Below are positions 10,583 through 20,397 of a stretch of 64,000 nucleotides of DNA, piece by piece. The translations under genes and the position numbers were made by a program. The DNA comes from Bernardetiaceae bacterium. Its GTDB lineage: Bacteria; Bacteroidota; Bacteroidia; Cytophagales; Thermoflexibacteraceae. The stretch lies in contig JANWWZ010000007.1 in the NCBI GenBank assembly GCA_025057115.1, positions 60,862-124,861 on the forward strand, read 5' to 3'. Position 1 is the first letter of the stretch; each line of letters starts with the position of its first letter. The notes beneath the pieces are model-generated. The model was not told where the DNA came from and searched no databases. It was given only the letters and a program-made list of their open reading frames with translations.

Positions 10583-11575
10583 CTAAAGTGATATTGCCCA
10601 TTTTAGATAAGCTGCTCCCCAGGTAAATCCTCCTCCAAAGGCTGCCAAGATAAGATTGTCGCCTTTTTTGAGCGCATGGCGATAGTCCCAAAGGCATAGA
10701 GGCAACGTGGCATTAGTGGTATTGCCATAGCGCTGTATGTTGAGCATGACTTTTTCTGGAGGCAGTCCTGCACGCTCAGCGGTAGCATCAATAATGCGCT
10801 TGTTGGCTTGATGAGGCACCAAAAAAGCAATATCTTCCGCTGAAAGATGGTTGTTTTTCATTACTATTTCCACCGCTTCAGCCATTTTAGTAACGGCATG
10901 CTTAAAGACTGTGGATCCTTCTTGGTAAATAAAATGTTCTCGATTGGCAACAGTGGCAAACGAAGCAGGTCGCAAACTACCACCGGCTTTCATGTGCAAA
11001 AATGGCGCTCCCTTGCCATCAGAGCGCAAGTAAGCATCTATAAATCCATTGCCAGAAGTATCGGGCTCTAAAAAAACAGCTCCCGCTCCGTCCCCGAAAA
11101 TGATACACGTGGAGCGGTCCTTGTAGTCCACAATAGCGGACATTTTATCGGTTCCCACCAAGAGCACCTTTTTGTACCTGCCTGACTCAATCATTTGCGC
11201 TCCTACGACAAGTCCGTAGAGAAATCCCGAGCAAGCTGCCTGCAAATCAAATCCGAAAGCATTGTTTGCACCGATAGCAGTGCCGATGAGATTGGCTGTG
11301 GCAGGAAAAACGTAATCAGGGGTGGTAGTGCAACAAATGATAGCGTCGATTTCTGCAGGATTGGTAGGATGCATTTCCATCAAGCGCTCTATGGCTTTTA
11401 GTGCCATGAATGAAGCCCCTTTGCCATTTTCCAAGATATGCCTTTGGCGAATACCCGTCCGCGTAACTATCCATTCATCGCTGGTATCCACCATAGCTTC
11501 CAAATCTTTGTTAGTTAAAATCTTTTCAGGAACATATCCTCCTATGCCAGTAATGCTTGCACGAATGAGTGTCAT
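10583..11575 (-). CDS. fabH: Beta-ketoacyl-ACP synthase III
   Basis: GIGGYVPEKILTNKDLEAMVDTSDEWIVTRTGI; FDLQAACSGFLYGL; LVPHQANKRIIDA. Confidence 0.97.
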   Translation of the reverse strand: MTLIRASITGIGGYVPEKILTNKDLEAMVDTSDEWIVTRTGIRQRHILENGKGASFMALKAIERLMEMHPTNPAEIDAIICCTTTPDYVFPATANLIGTAIGANNAFGFDLQAACSGFLYGLVVGAQMIESGRYKKVLLVGTDKMSAIVDYKDRSTCIIFGDGAGAVFLEPDTSGNGFIDAYLRSDGKGAPFLHMKAGGSLRPASFATVANREHFIYQEGSTVFKHAVTKMAEAVEIVMKNNHLSAEDIAFLVPHQANKRIIDATAERAGLPPEKVMLNIQRYGNTTNATLPLCLWDYRHALKKGDNLILAAFGGGFTWGAAYLKWAISL

Positions 11576-11604
11576 ATGGGAACAGCCGAAAAAGAGCTCG
11601 CAAT

Positions 11605-11636
11605 ATAAAAAAGGAGAAGTGTAAACACTTCTCCTT
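11605..11636 (-). terminator. Intrinsic terminator downstream of rpmF
   Basis: Perfect inverted repeat aaggagaagtg-taaa-cacttctcctt; on the minus strand it is followed by TTTTTTAT. Confidence 0.8.
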
Positions 11637-11656
11637 AAGTCTTACTAGTGGAAAAA

Positions 11657-11869
11657 TTACCCTTCTTTGTCGGATGTAGTTTCCTCGCTTTCTTCTATTG
11701 CTACTAGCTTGCCGTTGTAATACATTCTGCCTTCGTAAAAATAAGCCCGATGAGGTAAGTGTTCCACTCCTGTAGTAGGGCAAATAACGGTTTGCTTAGG
11801 GGTGAGTTTATCATGCGTTCTTCTCTTGTCGCGGCGGGTGCGCGATATTTTTCGTTTAGGGTTTGCCAT
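11657..11869 (-). CDS. rpmF: 50S ribosomal protein L32
   Basis: MANPKRKISRTRRDKRRTHDKLTPKQTVICPTTGVEHLPHRAYFYEGRMYYNGK. Confidence 0.95.
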   Translation of the reverse strand: MANPKRKISRTRRDKRRTHDKLTPKQTVICPTTGVEHLPHRAYFYEGRMYYNGKLVAIEESEETTSDKEG

Positions 11870-12542
11870 GATGATTTATTTTGTTGGTGTTGAACTTATT
11901 AGCATTATTGAACTTTTCTTTAAGCATTTGCCATTGGATTTCAGTGGGAAAATCTTCCTCTTGTTCTTGTTGGGGGAACTCTTCTGCCAAGCCAGTAGAG
12001 TAAACTAAAAATACTTCTTGGTCCTCTTGGTCCTGTGGAGTTGCTCGCACCTTAGGATGCAGCTTCTTCGCTGGCACTGCAAGGCAAATGAAGTCGTAAA
12101 TGTGGTGAGCCACATTAATAGCGGTAGTTCCCAGCGGAATGACCATTACGTTATCACTCAGTTCTTTTTCCTCCTGTCCAAACTTATAAAAAACCGCTTC
12201 GCGAACTTCTATAGGTTCTTGAAAGGGTTCAAGTGTTCGGTCGCATATCAGTTCTACAGAGCCCGTAACAGTGAAATTAAGCGCGAGCATACCAAGGGTT
12301 TTCTTTAGTTCGATAGTTACTTTGCAGTTGCCGCGCTCCACTAAGCTGCCCTCAAACAGAGAAAAGAAAGCATCGTTAATGTCATACTCATACCGATGCG
12401 TCTTTTCTTTTAAAGAAGCAATATCTATTTCATATAACCTTAGCGCTTTCAAGCTGTTGGGTCTTAGAGGCGCAAATTTAAAAGCGCAAGGAGTCATTTG
12501 CAAGCCAGTTCTTCTTATCTCTGTTGGCTCACTTTGGCTCAC
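11856..12542 (-). CDS. DUF177 / YceD family protein
   Basis: Position directly upstream of rpmF; LICDRTLEPFQEPIEVREAVFYKFG. Confidence 0.85.
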   Translation of the reverse strand: MSQSEPTEIRRTGLQMTPCAFKFAPLRPNSLKALRLYEIDIASLKEKTHRYEYDINDAFFSLFEGSLVERGNCKVTIELKKTLGMLALNFTVTGSVELICDRTLEPFQEPIEVREAVFYKFGQEEKELSDNVMVIPLGTTAINVAHHIYDFICLAVPAKKLHPKVRATPQDQEDQEVFLVYSTGLAEEFPQQEQEEDFPTEIQWQMLKEKFNNANKFNTNKINHHGKP

Positions 12543-13693
12543 AATTGCGTTTGTATCTCAGGCTTTTGTTTAAAAATGCGGTATTCCATGAAGCCTTTTC
12601 GTATTTCACTGATGGACACGCGCAAGATGGTATAAGCAGGAATAGCTGCTACCATGCCCCATATCCCACCCAGGGTTGCCCCTGCAAACACACTGATGAA
12701 AATTTCTAGCGGATGGGCTTTAACGCTTTTGGAGAATATCACGGGTTGCAAAATCACATTATCAATCACTTGCGTAATAACAAACACCGAAAGCAGTTTA
12801 AAAAATAGCCATAAATAGCCACTTCCTTCCAATAATTCAGGGGAAGCAGTAGAAATGCCCACTAGTATGCCGAAGATGCTTCCAATCAAAGGTCCAGCAA
12901 AAGGAATTACGTTGATAATAGCAGCAAAAATGCCAATAGTTACTGCATAGTTAACACCTAGCAGTATTAAACTAAACGAAACGATGGTGAAAATAGAAAT
13001 TATTTGCAGCAATAGACCTAGCAAGTAGTTAGAAAGCAGCCGATCTATTTTATGAATAGCACTAACACTGACTTCGAAATAGCGATTGGGAATAAGGGCG
13101 ATAATTCTCTTGCGCACTTGACCCTTCTCAAACAGGAAAAAAAAAGTAATAAAGAGAACCGCCAAAATGCCTACAAAAATGTTACCGGTGGTCAATAAAA
13201 ATTCATTAAATGCGCTGCCCATGTTGAAACGGCTAAAAATTTCAATCATTTTGTTTTTTAATTGCAAAATTAGAAATCCACGTGGTTCGTTGACTATGTT
13301 ATTTTTTATAAGAAAATCTTCCAGCTTGCTCGCTGGAATAGCAATTCGGTCAAAAAAATCATCATATGGAATGCTCATGATGATGGTTACTTGCTCGTTA
13401 ATCAACGGAATGAACAGCAAGATGAACAATGACAAGACTCCCACCAGAATGCTAAAAGAAATCAAAATAGCAATGCCGCGAGGAATGCGCACCCTTCCTA
13501 ATTGAATTTGACTCATGGCATTAGTAGGCACCTTGAGAATGCTAGAAAGAACAGCAGCAAGCACAATGTAAAGGACAATATCGGAGAAAATCCAAACTGC
13601 CGCCGCAATGCCTACTAACACAGCTACCCAGCTCCAGTGGATTTTATGTTGCCACATGACAACGCAGCAATTTTGTACAAAGTTACGTGGCAA
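12539..13693 (-). CDS. AI-2E family transporter (PerM-like)
   Basis: Multi-TM protein; INVIPFAGPLIGSIFGILVGIS; VIDNVILQPVIFSKSVKAHPLEIFISVFAGATLGGIWGMVAAIPAYTILRV. Confidence 0.9.
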   Translation of the reverse strand: MPRNFVQNCCVVMWQHKIHWSWVAVLVGIAAAVWIFSDIVLYIVLAAVLSSILKVPTNAMSQIQLGRVRIPRGIAILISFSILVGVLSLFILLFIPLINEQVTIIMSIPYDDFFDRIAIPASKLEDFLIKNNIVNEPRGFLILQLKNKMIEIFSRFNMGSAFNEFLLTTGNIFVGILAVLFITFFFLFEKGQVRKRIIALIPNRYFEVSVSAIHKIDRLLSNYLLGLLLQIISIFTIVSFSLILLGVNYAVTIGIFAAIINVIPFAGPLIGSIFGILVGISTASPELLEGSGYLWLFFKLLSVFVITQVIDNVILQPVIFSKSVKAHPLEIFISVFAGATLGGIWGMVAAIPAYTILRVSISEIRKGFMEYRIFKQKPEIQTQL

Positions 13694-13792
13694 ACTAATA
13701 TTCTTCCTCTACTTTGCCTAAGTGTTTATTTTAGGCGTGTTAGGCAAAAAAGCGTATTTTAGCGCAATTCAAATCTGCATCTGACTTGGCTT

Positions 13793-15613
13793 ATGTCTAA
13801 CAATACCAAGATACATATTATTTCTGTCCTCATCATCGCACTGGCTTGCGTTTACTACCTTTTCAATAGTAACCATCTTTCCCTAACCGACGAACTATTT
13901 TTTTCCTTGTTAGTAGGGGCCATTTTGGTATTGGTGATTCTGCTTCATCTCTGGATTATTGTTCCCCTCAAAAAATTCTTAGAACAGACTCAGAAAATCA
14001 CCGCTGGCGATATCAACTTGCAACTGAGCTATACAGGCAATCGCGAAATTGACCAAATTCAGTACGCTTTCAATGTGATGCTAAACAGTATTAAGCGGGC
14101 TAAGTACTTTATAGAACAAATTGGGGCTGGCAATCTTTCTGTAGACTTCCAACTATCTGACCATCAAGCTATTACAAACGATTTGTTAGCTCAGTCTCTT
14201 CTTTCAATGCGCAACCAACTCCAAACCATAGATCTCCAAGAAAAACAACGCCAATGGATAGCAGAAGGACTATCGCTATTTTCAAGTATTTTGCGCAATA
14301 TTGATAGAAGTCAAGAGGCAATAGCTGCAGAAATTATCAGCAATTTGGTGCGCTATACGGGTGGGGTGCAAGGTGCCCTATACGTACTGCTGGAAGATAA
14401 CCTTCATCAGGAACCAGTACTGCAAATGGCATCTTTTTTTGGGCTATCCCAAGACCGACTTGCTAAAACACAATTTCAGTTAGGAGAAAGCCTGGTCGGG
14501 CAAGCTTTTCTAGAAAAGCAAATAATTTACATCAGTAATTTACCTCCTGAATATATTCTTGTTACTGGCTTAGGCGAATCAGTACCGCGTTACTTGCTCA
14601 TTGCTCCTTTAATGACCAACAATATTGCTTATGGGGTTGTAGAAATTACTTCCTTAACTGACTTTCCTGACTATGTCAAAGAATTTATCTTGCGCGTGGG
14701 AGAAAATATTGCCGCTGCCATTGCTACTATCACTGCTACGCAAAAAAACTTGCGCCTGCTAGAAGAAGCCCAAGAAATGACTGAACAACTGCGCGCCCAA
14801 GAAGAGGAAATGCGCCAAAACATGGAAGAACTCATGGCTACCCAAGAAGAAATGGCGCGCAAACAGCAACAGTTAGAACAATCTCGCACACAACTCCAGC
14901 AAGCCAAAGAAGAACTGGAAAATCGCGAACAAGAATTGCGCAAGCTCACTGAAAAACAACAAAAAACCATAGAGGAGCTCGAAGCCCAGCGCAGAAAAAT
15001 GGAAGCCAATGAATTGGTCTTGAAAAAGGCTTACGAAAAAATACGCCAAGCGCAACAAGAGTCCGAAAAAAAACAAAAGGAGTTGGAAGAAACCAATAAG
15101 CAACTGTTGGTGCAAAAAGCCAAAGTTGAAGCCAATGAAATCATTTTGAGGAAATCCTATGAAAAAATGCGCCAACAGCAACAGCAAACTAAAAATGCTG
15201 AAGTAGAGCTACAATTGTACAAAATTATTAATCGTGCAATAGTAAAACTGCTAGAAGGCTTTTACTACGCTTGTGATACTTCCCAAGACTACAAAGTTAT
15301 TATAGTAGAAGGCAACATTCAAACCTTGACAGGTTACCCCTCAGAACAGTTTTTAAAACACCAAATAACTTTAGGGCAGCTCATACATCCGTCTTACAAG
15401 GAGTATGTAGATAAAGTCGTGCAAAAGGCTATACATGAGAATAAATCTTATTTTCTGGAGTATGATATAATTAGGGCAGACGGCTCTACCAAAAGAGTAG
15501 TAGAAAAAGGCTATCCTATTTTCAATGAATATGACGAAGTCAGTCATTTGATAGGTTTCATTATAGCAAAGGAAACAGCAGAGAGATTGGAATTGCATTT
15601 AGATGCCATATGA
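13793..15613 (+). CDS. HAMP-GAF-coiled-coil-PAS sensor protein with no recognisable output domain
   Basis: Two TM segments; HAMP (VPLKKFLEQTQKITAGDINLQL); GAF region; long coiled coil (MTEQLRAQEEEMRQNMEELMATQEEMARKQQQ..); C-terminal PAS (VEGNIQTLTGYPSEQF..). No kinase, GGDEF or MCP core seen. Confidence 0.8.
   Translation: MSNNTKIHIISVLIIALACVYYLFNSNHLSLTDELFFSLLVGAILVLVILLHLWIIVPLKKFLEQTQKITAGDINLQLSYTGNREIDQIQYAFNVMLNSIKRAKYFIEQIGAGNLSVDFQLSDHQAITNDLLAQSLLSMRNQLQTIDLQEKQRQWIAEGLSLFSSILRNIDRSQEAIAAEIISNLVRYTGGVQGALYVLLEDNLHQEPVLQMASFFGLSQDRLAKTQFQLGESLVGQAFLEKQIIYISNLPPEYILVTGLGESVPRYLLIAPLMTNNIAYGVVEITSLTDFPDYVKEFILRVGENIAAAIATITATQKNLRLLEEAQEMTEQLRAQEEEMRQNMEELMATQEEMARKQQQLEQSRTQLQQAKEELENREQELRKLTEKQQKTIEELEAQRRKMEANELVLKKAYEKIRQAQQESEKKQKELEETNKQLLVQKAKVEANEIILRKSYEKMRQQQQQTKNAEVELQLYKIINRAIVKLLEGFYYACDTSQDYKVIIVEGNIQTLTGYPSEQFLKHQITLGQLIHPSYKEYVDKVVQKAIHENKSYFLEYDIIRADGSTKRVVEKGYPIFNEYDEVSHLIGFIIAKETAERLELHLDAI
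15002..15190 (+). repeat. Internal tandem duplication in the coiled coil (EANE[LI][VI]L[KR]K[AS]YEK[IM]RQ)
   Basis: MEANELVLKKAYEKIRQAQQ and VEANEIILRKSYEKMRQQQQ; the gaagccaat copies start at 15002 and 15128, 126 nt (42 codons) apart. Confidence 0.8.
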
Positions 15614-16023
15614 ACTTAGCTGCCGACATTTTTTATGAACACCTTTTTCCGCTGCTTTATCTTATTCCAGAGCAGAACGCTTTGGCTGAAAAACCTTTTC
15701 TGGTTGTAACTACCCAACAAGAACTCTCAACGTTGCAGCAGGAATTGCTTAACAAAATCTTACAAGCGGTAAAAATTGACCCTGCCCAATGCCGCCAAGT
15801 TTCCATCGGAAATTTTTCAGAAAGTTTATTAGAGGCTTGCCGATATGCTTTCTTTTTTGTTGATTTAAACAAACTTCCTAAAAACATTGCTTCCTTTGGC
15901 AACTATGCACTAGTTTCTATTAATCTCAAAAAAATCATTGTTGCCGATGATTTAGACCAACTTGCAAACAACGTAAACAATAAAAAAAAGTTATGGAAAA
16001 TTCTTCAGCAGGCTTTTCAATAA
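15610..16023 (+). CDS. Hypothetical protein, ATGA-overlapped with upstream sensor gene
   Basis: 137 aa ORF in operonic arrangement; C-term NLKKIIVADDLDQLANNVNNKKKLWKILQQAF; no confident family. Confidence 0.6.
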   Translation: MNLAADIFYEHLFPLLYLIPEQNALAEKPFLVVTTQQELSTLQQELLNKILQAVKIDPAQCRQVSIGNFSESLLEACRYAFFFVDLNKLPKNIASFGNYALVSINLKKIIVADDLDQLANNVNNKKKLWKILQQAFQ

Positions 16024-16043
16024 TAGCAAATAGCTATTTGAAG

Positions 16044-18179
16044 ATGTGCAAAAATTTAGCATTTTGCTTTTTAGCAGTGTTTTTTGCTTGTCAATCTTCA
16101 AATTCAGATAAAATGGAACAGCAGCGTTCAATTTCGCCGCCTAAGGCAAAGATAGTTCCCAAAGAATTGAGCATTCACGGTCACAAGCGCATTGATAATT
16201 ACTACTGGCTTAACCAGCGAGAAGATCCAGAGGTAATTCATTACCTCAAGGCAGAAAATGAGTATTTACAAGCTGTCATGAAGCCTACAGAGGCACTGCA
16301 AGAAAAACTTTACAACGAAATGCGCAGCCGCATCAAAGAAGAAGATCAATCCGTTCCTTATTTTCTGCGGGGTTATTACTACCTAACTCGTTATGAAAAA
16401 GGCAGCGAATACCCGATTTATACTCGAAAAAAAGGCAGCCTTGACGCACCAGAAGAAATTATGCTCGATGTAAATCAAATGGCACGGGGTCATGCGTATT
16501 ATCAAGTGGGCAGTTGGGCTGTCAGTGATGACAACCGCCTTTTGGCTTATAGTGTGGATACCGTCAGTCGGCGCATTTATACCTTGTATTTCAAAGACTT
16601 ACAAACAGGGCAGCAGCTTGAAGACATCATTCCCAACACCACGGGCAATCTGGCATGGGCTGCTGACAACAAAACTGTATTTTACTCCCGCCAAAATTTG
16701 CAAACCTTGCGTTCCTTCCAAATTTGGAAGCACGTCTTAGGCACTGACCCTCAAAAAGATCAACTGGTATATGAAGAAGAAGATGAAACGTTTAACGTAG
16801 GCGTATATCGCTCCAAGTCAAATAAATATTTGTTTATTTTTTCAAGCAGCACACTTACTACAGAAGCCCGCTTTTTAGAGGCTGCCAACCCCAACGGCAA
16901 ATTTACTATTTTTTTGCCAAGAGAGAGAGGTCATGAATACGAGTTAGACCATGCAGGGGATAAATTTTACATTCGCACAAATTGGAAAGCGTACAATTTC
17001 CGCTTAATGGAAACTGACGAAAAAAATATAGCTAATAAATCTGCATGGCGCGAAGTGATTCCGCATCGCAGCGATGTATTTTTAGAACAAATTGAAGTGT
17101 TCAAAGATTTTTTAGTGGTAGAAGAGCGAAAACAAGGATTGATTCAGTTGCGGGTTCGTCCTTGGAGCGATCCTTCACAAGAGTATTACATCCAGTTCGA
17201 CGAGCCAGCCTATAGCGTTAGGCTTGATGTTAATTTAGAATTCGATACTCCCTTGGTGCGCTATAGCTATACCTCCTTTACCACGCCCAACTCGGTATAT
17301 GAGTACGACATGAAAACGCGCACCAAAAAACTTCTTAAACAGCAAGAAGTGCTCGGCGGATTTAACTCAGAAGCCTATCAGTCAGAAAGGCTCTATGCCA
17401 CTGCCCGCGATGGGGTGAAAGTCCCTATTTCCATTGTTTATAAAAAAGGATTCAAAAAAGATGGCAATGCCCCTTTGCTCCTGTATGGATATGGTTCCTA
17501 TGGCATTTCTACCGGAGTTACCTTTAGCTCCAACCGACTCAGTTTGTTGGACCGAGGTTTTGCCTTTGCGATTGCCCATATACGGGGCGGGCAGGAGATG
17601 GGTCGACAATGGTATGAAGATGGCAAACTGCTCAAAAAGAAAAATACTTTTTACGACTTTATTGACTGCGCCCAATACCTAATTAACGAAAAATATACTT
17701 CACCTGCACACCTTTACGCACATGGCGGCAGCGCCGGCGGCTTACTCATGGGTGCAGTAGCTAACATGGCTCCTGAACTGTTTAAAGGCATCATTGCCGA
17801 TGTACCTTTTGTAGATGTAGTTACTACCATGTTGGACGAAAGCATCCCTCTTACTACTAATGAATACGACGAGTGGGGCAATCCTAACGACAAAACCTAT
17901 TACGAATACATGCTCAGTTACTCGCCCTACGACAATGTGGAACGCAAAAACTATCCTCACATGTTAGTGTTGACTGGTTTCCACGATTCTCAAGTGCAAT
18001 ACTGGGAGCCAGCCAAATGGGTGGCAAAACTTCGAGCCACCAAGACCGATAACAATTTGCTTTTATTCCAAACCAACATGGAAACTGGCCACAGTGGAGC
18101 CTCAGGCAGGTTTGCCCCCCTGAAAGAACTGGCTCTTAAATATGCCTTTCTGCTTTACTTAGAAGGCATCAACGAATAA
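16044..18179 (+). CDS. S9A prolyl oligopeptidase / oligopeptidase B-like lipoprotein
   Basis: Lipobox-like LAVFFAC; catalytic GGSAGGLLMGAVAN; GFHDSQVQYWEPAKWVAKLR; start placed at ATG 16044. Confidence 0.92.
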   Translation: MCKNLAFCFLAVFFACQSSNSDKMEQQRSISPPKAKIVPKELSIHGHKRIDNYYWLNQREDPEVIHYLKAENEYLQAVMKPTEALQEKLYNEMRSRIKEEDQSVPYFLRGYYYLTRYEKGSEYPIYTRKKGSLDAPEEIMLDVNQMARGHAYYQVGSWAVSDDNRLLAYSVDTVSRRIYTLYFKDLQTGQQLEDIIPNTTGNLAWAADNKTVFYSRQNLQTLRSFQIWKHVLGTDPQKDQLVYEEEDETFNVGVYRSKSNKYLFIFSSSTLTTEARFLEAANPNGKFTIFLPRERGHEYELDHAGDKFYIRTNWKAYNFRLMETDEKNIANKSAWREVIPHRSDVFLEQIEVFKDFLVVEERKQGLIQLRVRPWSDPSQEYYIQFDEPAYSVRLDVNLEFDTPLVRYSYTSFTTPNSVYEYDMKTRTKKLLKQQEVLGGFNSEAYQSERLYATARDGVKVPISIVYKKGFKKDGNAPLLLYGYGSYGISTGVTFSSNRLSLLDRGFAFAIAHIRGGQEMGRQWYEDGKLLKKKNTFYDFIDCAQYLINEKYTSPAHLYAHGGSAGGLLMGAVANMAPELFKGIIADVPFVDVVTTMLDESIPLTTNEYDEWGNPNDKTYYEYMLSYSPYDNVERKNYPHMLVLTGFHDSQVQYWEPAKWVAKLRATKTDNNLLLFQTNMETGHSGASGRFAPLKELALKYAFLLYLEGINE

Positions 18180-18255
18180 ATTTTTTAAGCAGCAGATTTG
18201 GTGATACTTTCTTCTTTGTAGCTATTTTTGACAAGATTTGAAAACGAAAACAACT

Positions 18256-19422
18256 ATGGCTGACTACAATCGCAAAATGCGTATGGGCATGGTAGGTGGT
18301 GGCATCGGTGCCTTCATTGGGGCAGTGCATCGAATGGCTGCTGCCTTAGATGGAGAAATCGAACTAGTATGCGGAGCCTTTAGTAGCGACCCTGAAAAAT
18401 CTAAGCGTTCAGGAGAAATGCTCTATTTGCCCCCAGAGCGAGTTTACGGCAGCTATGAAGAAATGATTTTAAAGGAAAAAGAATTGCCTCCAGGACAGCG
18501 GATGGATTTTGTAGCTATCGTTACCCCTAATCACATGCACTTTCCGCCAGCTAAAATGGCTCTGGAAAACGGCTTTCCTGTGGTATGTGATAAACCCCTT
18601 GCGTTCAACTTAGAGGAAGCCAAAGAACTGGCGGCACTAGTGCGCAAAACAGGCTTGCTATTTGCCCTTACGCACAACTATACAGGCTATCCGATGGTGA
18701 AAGAAGCCCGCGAAATTGTGCGCAGCGGACGCATTGGTCAAGTGCGGAAGGTGATAGTAGAATATCCACAAGGTTGGCTAGCTACTCTCTTGGAAGCCAC
18801 TGGCAACAAACAAGCTGCATGGCGCACTGACCCTACTAAGTCGGGAGCGGCAGGCTGCATCGGAGATATCGGCACTCATGCTGAAAACCTAGCCGAGTAC
18901 ATTACAGGGCTAGAAATTACTGAACTGTGTGCCGATATTACCACCTTTGTCCCTGGACGCAAACTAGATGACGATGGAAACATATTACTTAGGTTCAACA
19001 ACGGCGCCAAAGGCATTTTACACGCCAGTCAAATTTCTGTAGGGGAAGAAAATAACTTAAATATTCGCGTATATGGTCAAACAGGAGGCATTTGGTGGCA
19101 TCAAATGGAGCCCAATACCCTAGTGCTTACTTCTCTTGAAGAGCCCAAAAAGCTCCTCCGCACGGGAGTAGGCAAACTTTCTGCAGCAGCACAAGCTCAT
19201 ACGCGCATTCCAGCAGGGCACCCTGAAGGTTACCTAGAGGCTTTTGCTAACATTTATCGCAACTTTGCTCGCACCCTGCGCAGCCTTCTCAAGGGAGAAA
19301 CCCCTGATCCTCTTTATACAGACTTCCCTACAGTAGAAGACGGTGTAAGAGGAATGGCATTTATAGAAACAGTCATTGCATCAGCAGCAAGCAATCAGAA
19401 ATGGACGCCCATGAAACGGTAG
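18256..19422 (+). CDS. Gfo/Idh/MocA family NAD(P)-dependent oxidoreductase
   Basis: [66 protein letters not shown]. Confidence 0.92.
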   Translation: MADYNRKMRMGMVGGGIGAFIGAVHRMAAALDGEIELVCGAFSSDPEKSKRSGEMLYLPPERVYGSYEEMILKEKELPPGQRMDFVAIVTPNHMHFPPAKMALENGFPVVCDKPLAFNLEEAKELAALVRKTGLLFALTHNYTGYPMVKEAREIVRSGRIGQVRKVIVEYPQGWLATLLEATGNKQAAWRTDPTKSGAAGCIGDIGTHAENLAEYITGLEITELCADITTFVPGRKLDDDGNILLRFNNGAKGILHASQISVGEENNLNIRVYGQTGGIWWHQMEPNTLVLTSLEEPKKLLRTGVGKLSAAAQAHTRIPAGHPEGYLEAFANIYRNFARTLRSLLKGETPDPLYTDFPTVEDGVRGMAFIETVIASAASNQKWTPMKR

Positions 19423-20354
19423 AAGCAATTTTTGATCTTCCCTTTTTCCAGCAATGGCAAGCCGCTATCAAGAGATTTGAAATCTACTTGCGGCTGGAGC
19501 GCAATTTTAGTCCTCATTCAGTAGAAGCCTACTTGCGCGATGTAAAAAAATTAGCTGAATTTATTTGCACAGAATACGGGCAAATTTCTTACCAGCAAAT
19601 CCAGCTTAGCCATTTAGAGCACTTCATGGCTTTCTTGACCGAAATACAACTGACCCATAGTTCGCAGGCGCGGATCGTTGCCGGTGTCCGCGCCTTTTTC
19701 AGTTACTTGGTGCAAGTGGAACAGTTGCCCCATAATCCCGCCGAGCATTTGCATCCTCCTGTAACGCAATACTTTCTCCCTGATACCCTCAGTGTAGAAG
19801 AAGTACAAGCCATCCTTAACGCCATCGACCTTTCTAAAAAAGAGGGCTACCGAAACAAGGCGATTATAGAAACCCTTTACAGTTGTGGGGTGCGCGTTAG
19901 TGAACTGATTTCGCTACGGCTTAGCGATTTCATGCCTGAGGTAGGATTGATTCGCGTGCAAGGTAAAGGACGCAAGCAAAGAATTATTCCCATCGGAAAA
20001 CATGCTATAGAGGCAATAAATGACTATCTTTTGCATGGGCGTTCCCATCAACCCATCGCTAAAGGGCATGAAAACTACATTTTCCTCAATCGCAAAGGGA
20101 AAGCCCTTTCGCGAGTGATGATTTTTTACATAGTTCGCCAAGCGGCCACAGCAGCGGGGATTGCCAAAAATGTAAGTCCTCATACGTTTCGGCATTCCTT
20201 TGCTACTCATTTGGTAGAGCGCGGCGCCGATCTGATCGCTGTGCGCGATATGCTAGGGCATGAATCAATAGCTACTACGGGGATTTATACTCACTTGAGC
20301 AGAGAGCACCTCAAACGCATTGTGAATCAATGTCACCCCGCTGCTCATTGGTAG
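19401..20354 (+). CDS. xerD: Tyrosine recombinase XerC/XerD family
   Basis: Core-binding FEIYLRLERNFSPHSVEAYLRDV; catalytic R..HxxR..H/W..Y: YSCGVRVSEL, SPHTFRHSFATHLVERGADL, LGHESIATTGIYTHLS. Confidence 0.93.
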   Translation: MDAHETVEAIFDLPFFQQWQAAIKRFEIYLRLERNFSPHSVEAYLRDVKKLAEFICTEYGQISYQQIQLSHLEHFMAFLTEIQLTHSSQARIVAGVRAFFSYLVQVEQLPHNPAEHLHPPVTQYFLPDTLSVEEVQAILNAIDLSKKEGYRNKAIIETLYSCGVRVSELISLRLSDFMPEVGLIRVQGKGRKQRIIPIGKHAIEAINDYLLHGRSHQPIAKGHENYIFLNRKGKALSRVMIFYIVRQAATAAGIAKNVSPHTFRHSFATHLVERGADLIAVRDMLGHESIATTGIYTHLSREHLKRIVNQCHPAAHW

Positions 20355-20375
20355 CAGACTGTCCAAACCAAACTA

Positions 20376-20397
20376 TTATACAGCATTTACTGTATAA
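20376..20397. repeat. Perfect 8-bp inverted repeat with 6-nt spacer just downstream of xerD
   Basis: TTATACAG-CATTTA-CTGTATAA. Confidence 0.7.

Noticed and set aside
14671-15187. Antisense ORFs opposite the coiled-coil region (14671..15009 and 14873..15187)
   Set aside because: Low-complexity Ser/Cys- or Phe/Leu-rich translations are the expected antisense shadow of a Glu/Gln/Lys-rich coiled coil.
20376-20397. Possible LexA/SOS box (CTGTATAA / TTATACAG elements)
   Set aside because: Half-sites face the wrong way (ACAG-N6-CTGT rather than CTGT-N8-ACAG) and the element lies downstream of, not upstream of, a gene.
20376-20397. Canonical dif site
   Set aside because: The spacer is 6 nt, but the arms do not match the ATAA-N6-TTAT core arrangement; kept only as a repeat of interest.
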